Source: an uncultured Opitutia bacterium (GTDB lineage Bacteria > Verrucomicrobiota > Verrucomicrobiia > Opitutales > UBA953). From it: 30,440 nucleotides of DNA. The stretch covers positions 1 through 30,440 of the forward strand of contig CAIXQT010000098.1 in the NCBI GenBank assembly GCA_903921665.1, in the 5' to 3' direction. The notes beneath the pieces are model-generated. The model made no database searches. It had not been told where the DNA came from and saw only the letters and a program-made list of their open reading frames with translations. A program made the translations under genes and the position numbers. Each line of letters opens with the position of its first letter. Within the stretch, counting starts at the first letter, position 1. Positions 24,093 to 30,440 of the stretch are shown here, piece by piece.

Positions 24093-24238
24093 GCGCGGCG
24101 GAGCCGCGAGGGGACACGCTGGCACGGTGACACGGGGGCAAGGGGACAAATGAGAGGCCCAGAGGCTCGGTTGATCAGAGAAGACCGGGCTCAAAGGGGA
24201 ACCTGAGACCTGATGATTGGCTGGGGTTTCTTAGGTAG

Positions 24239-24260
24239 GGAGGCGATTGCCATCGCCTCC
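24239..24260 (-). repeat. REP-like hairpin 3, inverted orientation
   Basis: Arms GGAGGCGAT (24239-24247) and ATCGCCTCC (24252-24260) close loop TGCC. It is preceded by GGTAGG, the reverse complement of the CCTACC that follows the forward copies, so this unit points the other way. Confidence 0.72.
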
Positions 24261-24331
24261 GTTCGAGACCGAAATCGCGAAGTCGTCGGGCCTTAGCTAA
24301 GTTGAATAGATAAGTGAATCACCTGGCGAAC

Positions 24332-24353
24332 GGACGTGATAGCAATCACGTCC
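24332..24353 (+). repeat. REP-like hairpin 4
   Basis: Arms GGACGTGAT (24332-24340) and ATCACGTCC (24345-24353) close loop AGCA, followed by CTACCC. The stem is identical to the one at 10502. Confidence 0.75.
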
Positions 24354-24405
24354 CTACCCATTGCTTCCCCTTCAACCGATCAACCGGTCAACTTACCTAT
24401 CGCGC

Positions 24406-24555
24406 TTACTTCTTCGGCTTTAGTTTCGTCGCGCAGCCACAGTCCCCGGCGCAGCCGCCTTCCTTGCGACGACGGGCCGCGGCGAGCCAGCGGCGAATCA
24501 GCCAGCCGGCGGCGACTCCGACGATAGCTCCCACGATGACGGCCTCGAGGTTCAT
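24406..24555 (-). CDS. FeoB-associated Cys-rich small membrane protein
   Basis: The 49-residue product has one membrane span (about 5-22, AVIVGAIVGVAAGWLIRRWL). A basic stretch and a C-terminal cysteine cluster GGCAGDCGC follow, then a Lys-rich end. This layout matches the small FeoB-associated Cys-rich membrane proteins that occupy the third place of many feo operons. Its ATG overlaps the feoB stop by four bases (ATGA). It probably assists or regulates FeoB at the inner membrane; the mechanism is not known. Confidence 0.82.
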   Translation of the reverse strand: MNLEAVIVGAIVGVAAGWLIRRWLAAARRRKEGGCAGDCGCATKLKPKK

Positions 24556-26705
24556 GTCAGACGGCTGACGCCTTGGTAGACCAGCATCGCGACGATCCAG
24601 GCGAGCGTGGTCATATAGAGGAACGAGCCCGCGGCCCATTTCCAGCCGCCGGTCTCCTGGGCGAGCGTGGCGATCGTCGGGCCGCACTGCGAGCAGAGGG
24701 CGAAGAAGACCATCAGCGCGAGCACGGCGGCGAGGGAGAAGATCGGGCTGCCGGCGCGCGGGCCCTCGGACCATTTGGCGTCCTGCATCGCCTTGCGCAG
24801 CTGTTGGCTGTCGGCTTCGGCGCCTTCGCCCACGGAATAGGTGACGCCAAGCGTCGAGACGATCACTTCACGCGCCGGGAAGCTCGCGAGCACGCCCACG
24901 GTGATCTTCCAGTCGAAACCCAGAGGGTCGAAGACCGGCTGCACCGCCTTGCCGAAGCGGCCCATGTAGGACTGCTCGACGTAGGCCGCCTGGACCTTGG
25001 CCTTCACGACCTCTTCGGCGGCCGTCGGATTAGCCGCCTTGATGCGCTCGGCGACGGAGGCGTCGCGCGGGAAGTAGGACAGCGCCCACACGATGATCGT
25101 GATGGCGAAGATGACCGTGCCGGCCTTCGAGACGAACTCGGCGGCGTTCTGCCACATGCGCCAGACCACGTCGCGCGGCTTCGGCATCTGGTAGCGCGGC
25201 AGCTCGAGGACGAATGGCTGGGGCTTCACCTTGAGCACGAGGCGGGTGAGCACGAAGGCGGTCGGCACGGCGAAGAGCAGCCCGACGCAGTGCATGCCGA
25301 CCATGACGAGCGATTCCCAGCCAGGGCCGTAGAGCGGACCGATGAACGCCGCGCACATCAGGGCGTAGATCGGGAAGCGCGCCGAGCAGCTCATGAACGG
25401 CACCACGAAGGCGGTCGCAAGCCGGGCCTTGGGGTCTTCGATCGTCCGCGTTGAAAGCAGGCTCGGGATCGCGCAGGCGAAACCGGAGAGCATCGGCACG
25501 AAGCTCTTGCCGTTGAGTCCGCACCAGCTGAACAGCCGGTCCATGATGAACGCGGCACGCGCCATGTAGCCGCTGTCCTCAAGGATGCCGATGAAAAGGA
25601 AAAGGATGAGGATCTGCGGCAGGAAGACCAGGAACGCGCCGACCCCGCCGATGATGCCGTCAGCCAGCAGGCTTTGGAGCATCGGGTAGGCGTCGAGCTG
25701 CGGCGCGACGACGGCCTTGGTCCAATCGACGCCGGCCTGGATCCAGTCCATCGGGAACTTCGCGAGCCAGAAGACGGAGGCGAAGAAACCGAGCATGATG
25801 CCCAGGAACAAGAAGGGGCCGAGGAAGCGATGCAGGAGCAAGCGGTCGACGGCGGCGGTCTGGCCGGCCTTGCCAAGGCCTTCGGTCACGACGCCTTCCA
25901 GCACGACACGCAGATGCGCGTAATGCACCAGTGGCTCGGCGGCCATCGGGTTGTAGCCGGAATAACGTACGCGGTCGCGGGCGGAGCGGAGCGTCGACTC
26001 ACGCTGGGCGACGGTCCAGCCGAGCCGTTCGGCCGTCGAAGGATTCGTGTCGAAGAGCAGCCGTTGCGCGTCGGCGACCGAGACCTGCTTACCCGTATCG
26101 GCCGTGGCGGCTTTGCCCACGGCGGCGAGAGCGCCGGCGATGTCGGCGGGCCAGTTGACCCGTTTGAGCACGGCCTTCTGATCAAGCGCGGCCGCGATCG
26201 CGCGCCGCACATCGAGGATGCCTTCGCCCTTCCAAGCGGACGACAGCACGACGGGGACTCCGCCGAGGCGGCGGGAAAGCAGCTCGGTATCGATGCGGAG
26301 GCCTTGTTCCTTGGCGACATCGGCCTGGTTGAGGACGATGACCACCGGACGGCCGAGCTCAGCTACCTGCGAGGCGAGGAAGAGATTGCGGAGCAGGTTC
26401 GTGGCATCGACGACCAGCACCACGGCATCGGGGCGGCGATCGCCAGCGATATTACCGGAAAGGGCGTCGATGACGACCTGCTCATCGGGCGAGGCGGCGG
26501 CGAGGGAATAAAGTCCGGGCAGGTCGACGAGTTCGACCTTCTGGCCGTCGCCGAGGTCGCACGTGCCGGACTTGCGGGCGACGGTGACGCCCGGGTAATT
26601 GCCGACACGCTGACGCAGCCCCGTCAGGGCGTTGAAGAGGGTCGACTTGCCGGTGTTAGGGTTACCGACGAGCGCGACCAGAAGGCCTGCTTCGGGCGTG
26701 CTCAC
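24552..26705 (-). CDS. feoB: Ferrous iron transport protein B
   Basis: The 717-residue protein has an N-terminal G domain: G1 GNPNTGKST (14-22), switch NYPGVTV, G3 DLPG (61-64) and G4 NQAD. A helical GDI-like region and a polytopic membrane domain with two Gate motifs follow (SGFACAIPSLLSTR with the conserved Cys, and CSARFPIYALM). Late, ASFPAREVIVSTLG and FALCSQCGPTIATL are standard. It imports Fe2+ across the inner membrane. The start is GTG and overlaps the feoA stop (GTGA). All motifs look intact. Confidence 0.97.
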   Translation of the reverse strand: MSTPEAGLLVALVGNPNTGKSTLFNALTGLRQRVGNYPGVTVARKSGTCDLGDGQKVELVDLPGLYSLAAASPDEQVVIDALSGNIAGDRRPDAVVLVVDATNLLRNLFLASQVAELGRPVVIVLNQADVAKEQGLRIDTELLSRRLGGVPVVLSSAWKGEGILDVRRAIAAALDQKAVLKRVNWPADIAGALAAVGKAATADTGKQVSVADAQRLLFDTNPSTAERLGWTVAQRESTLRSARDRVRYSGYNPMAAEPLVHYAHLRVVLEGVVTEGLGKAGQTAAVDRLLLHRFLGPFLFLGIMLGFFASVFWLAKFPMDWIQAGVDWTKAVVAPQLDAYPMLQSLLADGIIGGVGAFLVFLPQILILFLFIGILEDSGYMARAAFIMDRLFSWCGLNGKSFVPMLSGFACAIPSLLSTRTIEDPKARLATAFVVPFMSCSARFPIYALMCAAFIGPLYGPGWESLVMVGMHCVGLLFAVPTAFVLTRLVLKVKPQPFVLELPRYQMPKPRDVVWRMWQNAAEFVSKAGTVIFAITIIVWALSYFPRDASVAERIKAANPTAAEEVVKAKVQAAYVEQSYMGRFGKAVQPVFDPLGFDWKITVGVLASFPAREVIVSTLGVTYSVGEGAEADSQQLRKAMQDAKWSEGPRAGSPIFSLAAVLALMVFFALCSQCGPTIATLAQETGGWKWAAGSFLYMTTLAWIVAMLVYQGVSRLT

Positions 26706-26962
26706 GGTTGGCGCGGTCTTTGGATGGGACAGTCGGCGGAGACGTCGACGATCAGGTTCTCGGCTTCGGCGAGGCGGAGGCTCACGACTTGGCCCCCGAA
26801 CTCGATGGCGAGCGGGTCGCCGAGGGGCGCCTTACGGATGAGCTTCAGGACCATCCCTGGGAGGAGGCCGAGCGCCATCAGACGCTGATCCACCCCGCGC
26901 TCGGGATTGAGCGAGGCCAGCTTGCCGAATTGGCCGGGCAGAAGTTGGGAAAGCGGAGTCAC
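26702..26962 (-). CDS. feoA: Ferrous iron transport protein A
   Basis: The 86-residue SH3-like protein contains LASLNPERGVDQRLMALGLLPGMVLKLIRKAPLGDPLAIEFGG and VSLRLAEAENLIV, the standard FeoA pattern. It is a cytoplasmic partner needed for FeoB activity. The start codon is GTG at 26962; Met29 is too far in to be the start. A Fur-box-like operator and a promoter lie immediately upstream, so feoA heads the feo operon. Confidence 0.92.
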   Translation of the reverse strand: MTPLSQLLPGQFGKLASLNPERGVDQRLMALGLLPGMVLKLIRKAPLGDPLAIEFGGQVVSLRLAEAENLIVDVSADCPIQRPRQP

Positions 26963-26968
26963 TCTAAT

Positions 26969-27011
26969 TGAGAATGAGTCTCAAAACTAGGCCTCTGACC
27001 CCCTTTGTCAA
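26969..27011 (-). promoter_or_regulatory. feo promoter with Fur-box operator
   Basis: On the minus strand TTGACA (27011-27006), a 16-base spacer and TAGTTT (26989-26984) form a promoter. Directly after it, 26983-26969 reads TGAGACTCATTCTCA, a 7-1-7 inverted repeat with 6 of 7 arm positions paired. This is close to the classic Fur core TGATAATNATTATCA. The operator covers the expected transcription start and ends 6 bases before the feoA GTG, so iron-loaded Fur would block transcription. Confidence 0.72.
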
Positions 27012-27071
27012 CGCCGTCCCGCTGGTCCGCCCGGATTGCATTACCGACTCCCCCTCCCCCGTTCCGCCGCT

Positions 27072-27077
27072 TATAAC
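27072..27077 (+). promoter_or_regulatory. -10-like box TATAAC directly upstream of the peptide transporter gene
   Basis: TATAAC ends 8 bases before the ATG at 27086, the same geometry as rmuC (7) and the ferredoxin gene (8). No convincing -35 box is present at normal distance. Confidence 0.4.
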
Positions 27078-27085
27078 CCCTTCCG

Positions 27086-28600
27086 ATGCACGAACTGACC
27101 CCAGACGTCGAATCGCCGGCCAAGCACACCGAGCGCGACCATGGGGGTATCGCCGGGCATCCCCGGGGGCTGAGCATGCTGTTCTACGCCGAGATGTGGG
27201 AGCGGTTCTCCTACTACGGCATGCGGGCGATCCTACTGTTGTTCATGATCGCGCCCTTGGCGATGGGCGGAATGGGGATGGACCAGGGTCTGGCCACGCA
27301 GATCTACGGCAATTACACCATGGCCAGTTACATGGTGTGCATCCTCGGGGGCTACCTCGCGGACAACTTCATCGGCGCACGGCGCGCGGTACTTGTCGGC
27401 GGCCTCATCATCACTGCCGGCCACTACTGCCTGGCGTTCGCTTCCGTCCCGACGTTCTACGCCGGCCTCATCCTTGTCGCGCTCGGCACCGGTCTGCTCA
27501 AGCCGAGCATCAGCACGCTCGTCGGCGGACTCTATTCGCACGGGGATACGCGACGCGACGCGGGCTTCTCGCTTTTCTACATGGGCATCAACCTCGGCGC
27601 GTTCGCCGCGCCGCTGGTGGTCGGTTGGCTGGCGCAGGGCGCACAGTTCAAGGCTCTCCTGGCAGGCTGGGGGCTCGACCCGACGCATAGCTGGCACTGG
27701 GGTTTCGGCGCCGCCGGCATCGGCATGACCTTGGGCATGATCGTCTACCTGCGCCATTGGCACTGGCTGTCGCACATCGGCCATGCGCCTGCCGCGGAAG
27801 TGCCGCGCCCGTGGGGCAAGCTCGCGCTCGTCGCACTGGGCACCGCTCTGTTGCTCGCCGTGATGATCGCATCCGACCACGTCGCTTGGATCAACCCGGT
27901 CGTCTTTGCGCTCCCGTTCGTCGGCGTCATCTGGTTCGGCGTCGTGCGACGCGATCTGGACAGCAAGCGCATCGCCGCCATCCTGGTCTTCTTCATCTGC
28001 GCGATCCTATTCTGGGCGGTCTTCGAACAGGCCGGTTCCTCGCTCACGCTCTTCGCCGACGAGCTCACGCTTAACAAGCTGCTCGGCTTCGACTTTCCTT
28101 CGTCTTGGTTCCAATCGGTAAACTCGCTCTTCATCCTGGTGCTCGCGCCACTGTTCGCGTGGCTCTGGGTGAGCCTACGGGAACGACAGCCTTCGATTCC
28201 GATGAAATTCGTCTGGGGCCTCGTGTTCCTCGGGCTTTCGTTTGCGCTCCTTGTTCCCGCCGCGCAGCTCACCGCCGCCGGCAAGGTCAGCCCATGGTGG
28301 CTGATCGGCGTCTACTTCCTACAGACCATCGGTGAACTCTGCCTCAGCCCCGTCGGCCTGAGCGCGATGACCAAGCTCGCCCCCGTGAAATTGACCGGGC
28401 TCGTGATGGGCATCTGGTTCCTCGGCACCGCGCTCGGCAACAAGCTCGCCGGCGTAGTCGCGGCGGAATTCAACGCCAAGGACCCGCAAGCCCTCGCGCA
28501 CTTCTTCTGGCAGCAGGCCCTGCTCGTCGGCGGCCTGACGGTCCTGCTGCTGGTACTCGTGCCGTGGGTCCGCCGACTGACCGGGGAAACGCCGCGCTGA
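27086..28600 (+). CDS. POT/PTR-family proton-dependent oligopeptide transporter
   Basis: The 504-residue membrane protein has about 14 hydrophobic spans. It carries the POT signature EMWERFSYYG (36-45, the ExxER proton-coupling motif) in the first span and GGYLADNFIGARR. The mid-protein motif FWAVFEQAGSSLTLFAD matches the family motif FWxxFEQxGSSL. Near the C-terminus is GELCLSPVGLSAMTKLAP. It imports di- and tripeptides with protons. The start at 27086 leaves a hydrophilic leader of about 25 residues before HPRGLS, slightly long but normal. The gene is divergent from feoA, with a 123-base shared control region. Confidence 0.94.
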   Translation: MHELTPDVESPAKHTERDHGGIAGHPRGLSMLFYAEMWERFSYYGMRAILLLFMIAPLAMGGMGMDQGLATQIYGNYTMASYMVCILGGYLADNFIGARRAVLVGGLIITAGHYCLAFASVPTFYAGLILVALGTGLLKPSISTLVGGLYSHGDTRRDAGFSLFYMGINLGAFAAPLVVGWLAQGAQFKALLAGWGLDPTHSWHWGFGAAGIGMTLGMIVYLRHWHWLSHIGHAPAAEVPRPWGKLALVALGTALLLAVMIASDHVAWINPVVFALPFVGVIWFGVVRRDLDSKRIAAILVFFICAILFWAVFEQAGSSLTLFADELTLNKLLGFDFPSSWFQSVNSLFILVLAPLFAWLWVSLRERQPSIPMKFVWGLVFLGLSFALLVPAAQLTAAGKVSPWWLIGVYFLQTIGELCLSPVGLSAMTKLAPVKLTGLVMGIWFLGTALGNKLAGVVAAEFNAKDPQALAHFFWQQALLVGGLTVLLLVLVPWVRRLTGETPR

Positions 28601-28601
28601 C

Positions 28602-29042
28602 ATGAACGACGCGGTCGCGAAAATCAACGCGCGTTGGAAGATCGGCCTCATGATCGCGTTCGCCGGGTCGCTCTGGCTTTTCCACCTCACGACGGCCGTC
28701 TGGTTTGCGGCGAAGAGCGTACCATGCGAAGCCGTGGTCACGCAGCGGGAAGAGCGACCCTATCGGATAAGGAAGCGCTTCTGGGCCAAACTTGAAGTCG
28801 CTTATGCTGACGCCAACGGCCGCATCATCACCGAAACGGTTCTTTGGCACATCACCCGGCCGCCGCTCGGGCAAAAAATCACGATCTGGAGGGCCGACTC
28901 AGGCCTGATCAAGGTCGGGCCAGCGAGTTGGGCCGAGACCTTCTACTTCGAAACCATGCTGGGGTGTATCGCCCTTTTGGTGGGAGCCATGCTCGGCGTC
29001 GCCAAGATCTGCCTCCCGTCGAAGCCCGACGGAGCAGCCTGA
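28602..29042 (+). CDS. Small membrane protein, DUF3592-like
   Basis: The 146-residue product has an N-terminal span (about 14-36, IGLMIAFAGSLWLFHLTTAVWFA). A beta-rich central domain (PCEAVVTQREER, LEVAYADANGRIITE, ITIWRADSG) precedes a C-terminal span (about 115-137). Two spans flanking a small extracytoplasmic beta domain is the DUF3592 layout, but this is a resemblance only. It starts one base after the peptide transporter stop, so they are co-transcribed. It converges on exonuclease III with a 17-base gap and no visible terminator. Confidence 0.65.
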   Translation: MNDAVAKINARWKIGLMIAFAGSLWLFHLTTAVWFAAKSVPCEAVVTQREERPYRIRKRFWAKLEVAYADANGRIITETVLWHITRPPLGQKITIWRADSGLIKVGPASWAETFYFETMLGCIALLVGAMLGVAKICLPSKPDGAA

Positions 29043-29059
29043 CGCGGAAGCCGTGGACC

Positions 29060-29827
29060 TCAGAGCTCGGCCTGAACGCGGATCGACACCGGACAGTGGT
29101 CGGAGCCGGTGACCTTGTCGTGGATGTCCGGCTGCGAATACTTGAGGCCATCGGACGTCAGGCAATAATCCAAGCGCCAACCAATATTGCGGGCGCGGAT
29201 ACCGGGACGATAGGACCACCAGCTGTAGCGTTTCGCTAATTCGGGATGCTCCGCGCGGAAAGTGTCCGTGAACCCGTGCTTTGAAAGCAGCTGGCTGAAG
29301 GATTCACGCTCCTCGTCGGTGAAACCCGCGTTGCGGCGATTCGTGGAAGGATTCGCGAGGTCGATCTCGGCATGCGCGACATTGAGGTCGCCGCAGACCA
29401 CGACCGGCTTCTGCTTGGCGAGGCGCGCGAGGTATTTGCGGAAGTCGGCATCCCACTGCAGGCGATAATCGAGACGCTCGAGTTCGCGCTGGGAATTCGG
29501 CACGTAGGCGCTGACGACGAAGAGCCCGTTGAATTCCGCCGTGACCACGCGGCCTTCGGGCGGATGGTCGCCCGGGAAATCGGTGGCGACGGAGAGCGGC
29601 GCCTTCTTCGAGAGAACGGCGGTGCCGGAGTAGCCCTTCTTCTCGGCTTCGTGCCAGAACTGGTGCGGGTAGGCCAGGCCGAGCGTGGAGGCGACGGCCG
29701 TCTCGCACTTCGTCTCCTGCAGGCAGAGGACGTCGGGATCGGCGGAAGCGATGAAGTCGGCGAGCCCCTTGCCGAGCGCGGAGCGCACGCCATTGACGTT
29801 CCAGGAATAGATCTTCGCGTGACTCAC
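29060..29827 (-). CDS. xthA: Exodeoxyribonuclease III / AP endonuclease
   Basis: The 255-residue protein of the exonuclease III/APE1 family has YSWNVNGVRSAL (Asn10, Asn12), LCLQETK with metal-binding Glu38, VVCGDLNVAH (catalytic Asp and Asn), WRLDYCLTS and GSDHCPV with Asp243 and His244. It cleaves DNA at abasic sites and degrades 3' ends in base excision repair. The length is normal and all catalytic residues are present. It starts 7 bases after the stop of the gene at 29835, on the same strand. Confidence 0.95.
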   Translation of the reverse strand: MSHAKIYSWNVNGVRSALGKGLADFIASADPDVLCLQETKCETAVASTLGLAYPHQFWHEAEKKGYSGTAVLSKKAPLSVATDFPGDHPPEGRVVTAEFNGLFVVSAYVPNSQRELERLDYRLQWDADFRKYLARLAKQKPVVVCGDLNVAHAEIDLANPSTNRRNAGFTDEERESFSQLLSKHGFTDTFRAEHPELAKRYSWWSYRPGIRARNIGWRLDYCLTSDGLKYSQPDIHDKVTGSDHCPVSIRVQAEL

Positions 29828-29834
29828 GGACGAC

Positions 29835-30440
29835 TTACTTGAAGAGCTGGTTGATCTTGCGATCGAGGTCCTTGCCCTTCTCGGCGGCCTTAGGCTCGGC
29901 CGAAGGCGTCGGTTCGATGGCAGCGGCCGGCGGGGCGACCGGAGTCGGCGTCACCAAGGCCGGGGCGACGGCGGGGGTGGAGGGAACTTCGGGCTTCACT
30001 CCGAAAAGGATATCTACCTTCTGGGCGAGCGTGAGCGGGCCCTTCGGCTTGACGTCCACGACGGCGACCGGGGTGACGCTGGGTGCGGGCGCGGGCGCGG
30101 GAGCGACCGGGGTGACGACGGGAGCCACGGCGGCGGTGGACGATGTCACGAAGGACGAGTCGACCTTCGTTCCCTTGGCGACCAGTTCGGCGACGCGCTT
30201 GCCGAGCTCGGCGCTGAAATCCGTCTGGGCGCTCTTGATCTCGAACTTCGCGCCTTTGGCGCGCACCTCGAGCGAACCATCGGCGAGGACTTTCGAAAGC
30301 TGCAGCACCGTGCCGGCTTCGAGCGCAAGGTCTTGCGCCTTCTTGCCGTCGACGAAGACGGCCGCCGTGGTCGCAGTCGTCACCGTCACTGAATTCGGCC
30401 AAAGGATCAGGTGCTCGGAGATGGATTTGAAGTCGAGCGA
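29835..30440 (-). CDS. C-terminal part of an Ala/Pro/Val-rich protein (truncated by window edge)
   Basis: The frame is open to the window edge on the minus strand, so the N-terminus is missing. The visible part of about 201 residues begins with KSISEHLILWPNSVTVTT. A lysine-rich beta segment (AVFVDGKKAQDLALEAGTVLQLSKVLADGSLEVRAKGAKFEI) then reads like a small SH3-type or pilus-associated module. A Pro/Ala/Val linker follows, and the end is charged (EKGKDLDRKINQLFK). No family is recognised. An in-frame GTG at 30389 could start it, but the upstream codons are plausible coding sequence. It is upstream of and probably co-transcribed with the exonuclease III gene. Confidence 0.55.
   Translation of the reverse strand, partial: SLDFKSISEHLILWPNSVTVTTATTAAVFVDGKKAQDLALEAGTVLQLSKVLADGSLEVRAKGAKFEIKSAQTDFSAELGKRVAELVAKGTKVDSSFVTSSTAAVAPVVTPVAPAPAPAPSVTPVAVVDVKPKGPLTLAQKVDILFGVKPEVPSTPAVAPALVTPTPVAPPAAAIEPTPSAEPKAAEKGKDLDRKINQLFK

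Larger units (their letters stand above)
24104..24360 (+). repeat. Dispersed intergenic repeat, degenerate copy C with paired REP-like hairpins
   Basis: Bases 24189-24226 match 414-451 of copy A with two mismatches, and the bases before them (from about 24104) resemble 358-413. After that the core diverges and carries an inverted REP-like hairpin (24239-24260). It ends with a forward one (24332-24353) that has the same upstream GCGAACGGACGTGAT wording as copy B. It fills the gap between the convergent aguA and feo genes. Bases 24361-24405 hold nothing recognisable. Confidence 0.7.

Overview
The window is about 30 kb of GC-rich bacterial chromosome, densely packed with short operons on both strands. 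The gene set points to a Gram-negative, free-living heterotroph: a secretin-based secretion operon, a lipoprotein, an FeoAB iron system, nicotinate/biotin/CoA cofactor genes, an agmatine-to-putrescine route and a Bacteroidota-style PurM. Together with the almost complete lack of Shine-Dalgarno sequences, I would place it in Verrucomicrobiota, probably Opitutales-like. That placement is inference from gene style; no rRNA is present to confirm it.

Layout. 1-237: 5' end of a minus-strand gene with a Tat-like signal peptide. 238-778: non-coding, with a dispersed repeat. 779-5790: gspD-gspE-gspF on the minus strand. 5999-7953: an unknown gene and rmuC. 7967-8042: tRNA-Ala. 8152-10219: a SlyD-type prolyl isomerase and a FucP/GluP-type sugar transporter, followed by a second copy of the repeat. 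10586-11807 (minus): an OsmC-like protein, a small ferredoxin with its own promoter, and an unknown membrane protein. 11862-13070: purM. 13103-13178: tRNA-Pro. 13268-15275: a LysM protein, a NUDIX hydrolase and a PfkB kinase. 15272-20660 (minus): one long run read as AsmA-like, grpE, dnaJ, nadC, birA, coaX and a small membrane protein. 20826-21200: a lipoprotein. 21295-24092: hisG-aguB-aguA. 24104-24360: a third, degenerate repeat copy. 24406-26962 (minus): feoA-feoB-small Cys-rich protein behind a Fur-box promoter. 27086-29042: a POT peptide transporter and a small membrane protein. 29060-30440 (minus): exonuclease III and the 3' end of an Ala/Pro-rich gene.

How the genes fit together. AguA and AguB catalyse consecutive steps from agmatine to putrescine. 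The feo genes form a ferrous iron uptake unit. nadC, birA and coaX supply or attach NAD, biotin and CoA and share a transcription unit with the chaperone partners GrpE and DnaJ; dnaK is not in the window. GspD, GspE and GspF are the pore, motor and platform of a type II secretion or related system whose other parts must lie elsewhere.

Most of the window is ordinary housekeeping DNA. I see no CRISPR array, insertion sequence, phage or recognisable defence island. The most unusual features are three copies of an intergenic element ending in REP-like hairpins with compensatory stem changes, a perfect terminator-like hairpin inside the NUDIX coding sequence, and a -10-to-start-codon geometry suggesting leaderless mRNAs.
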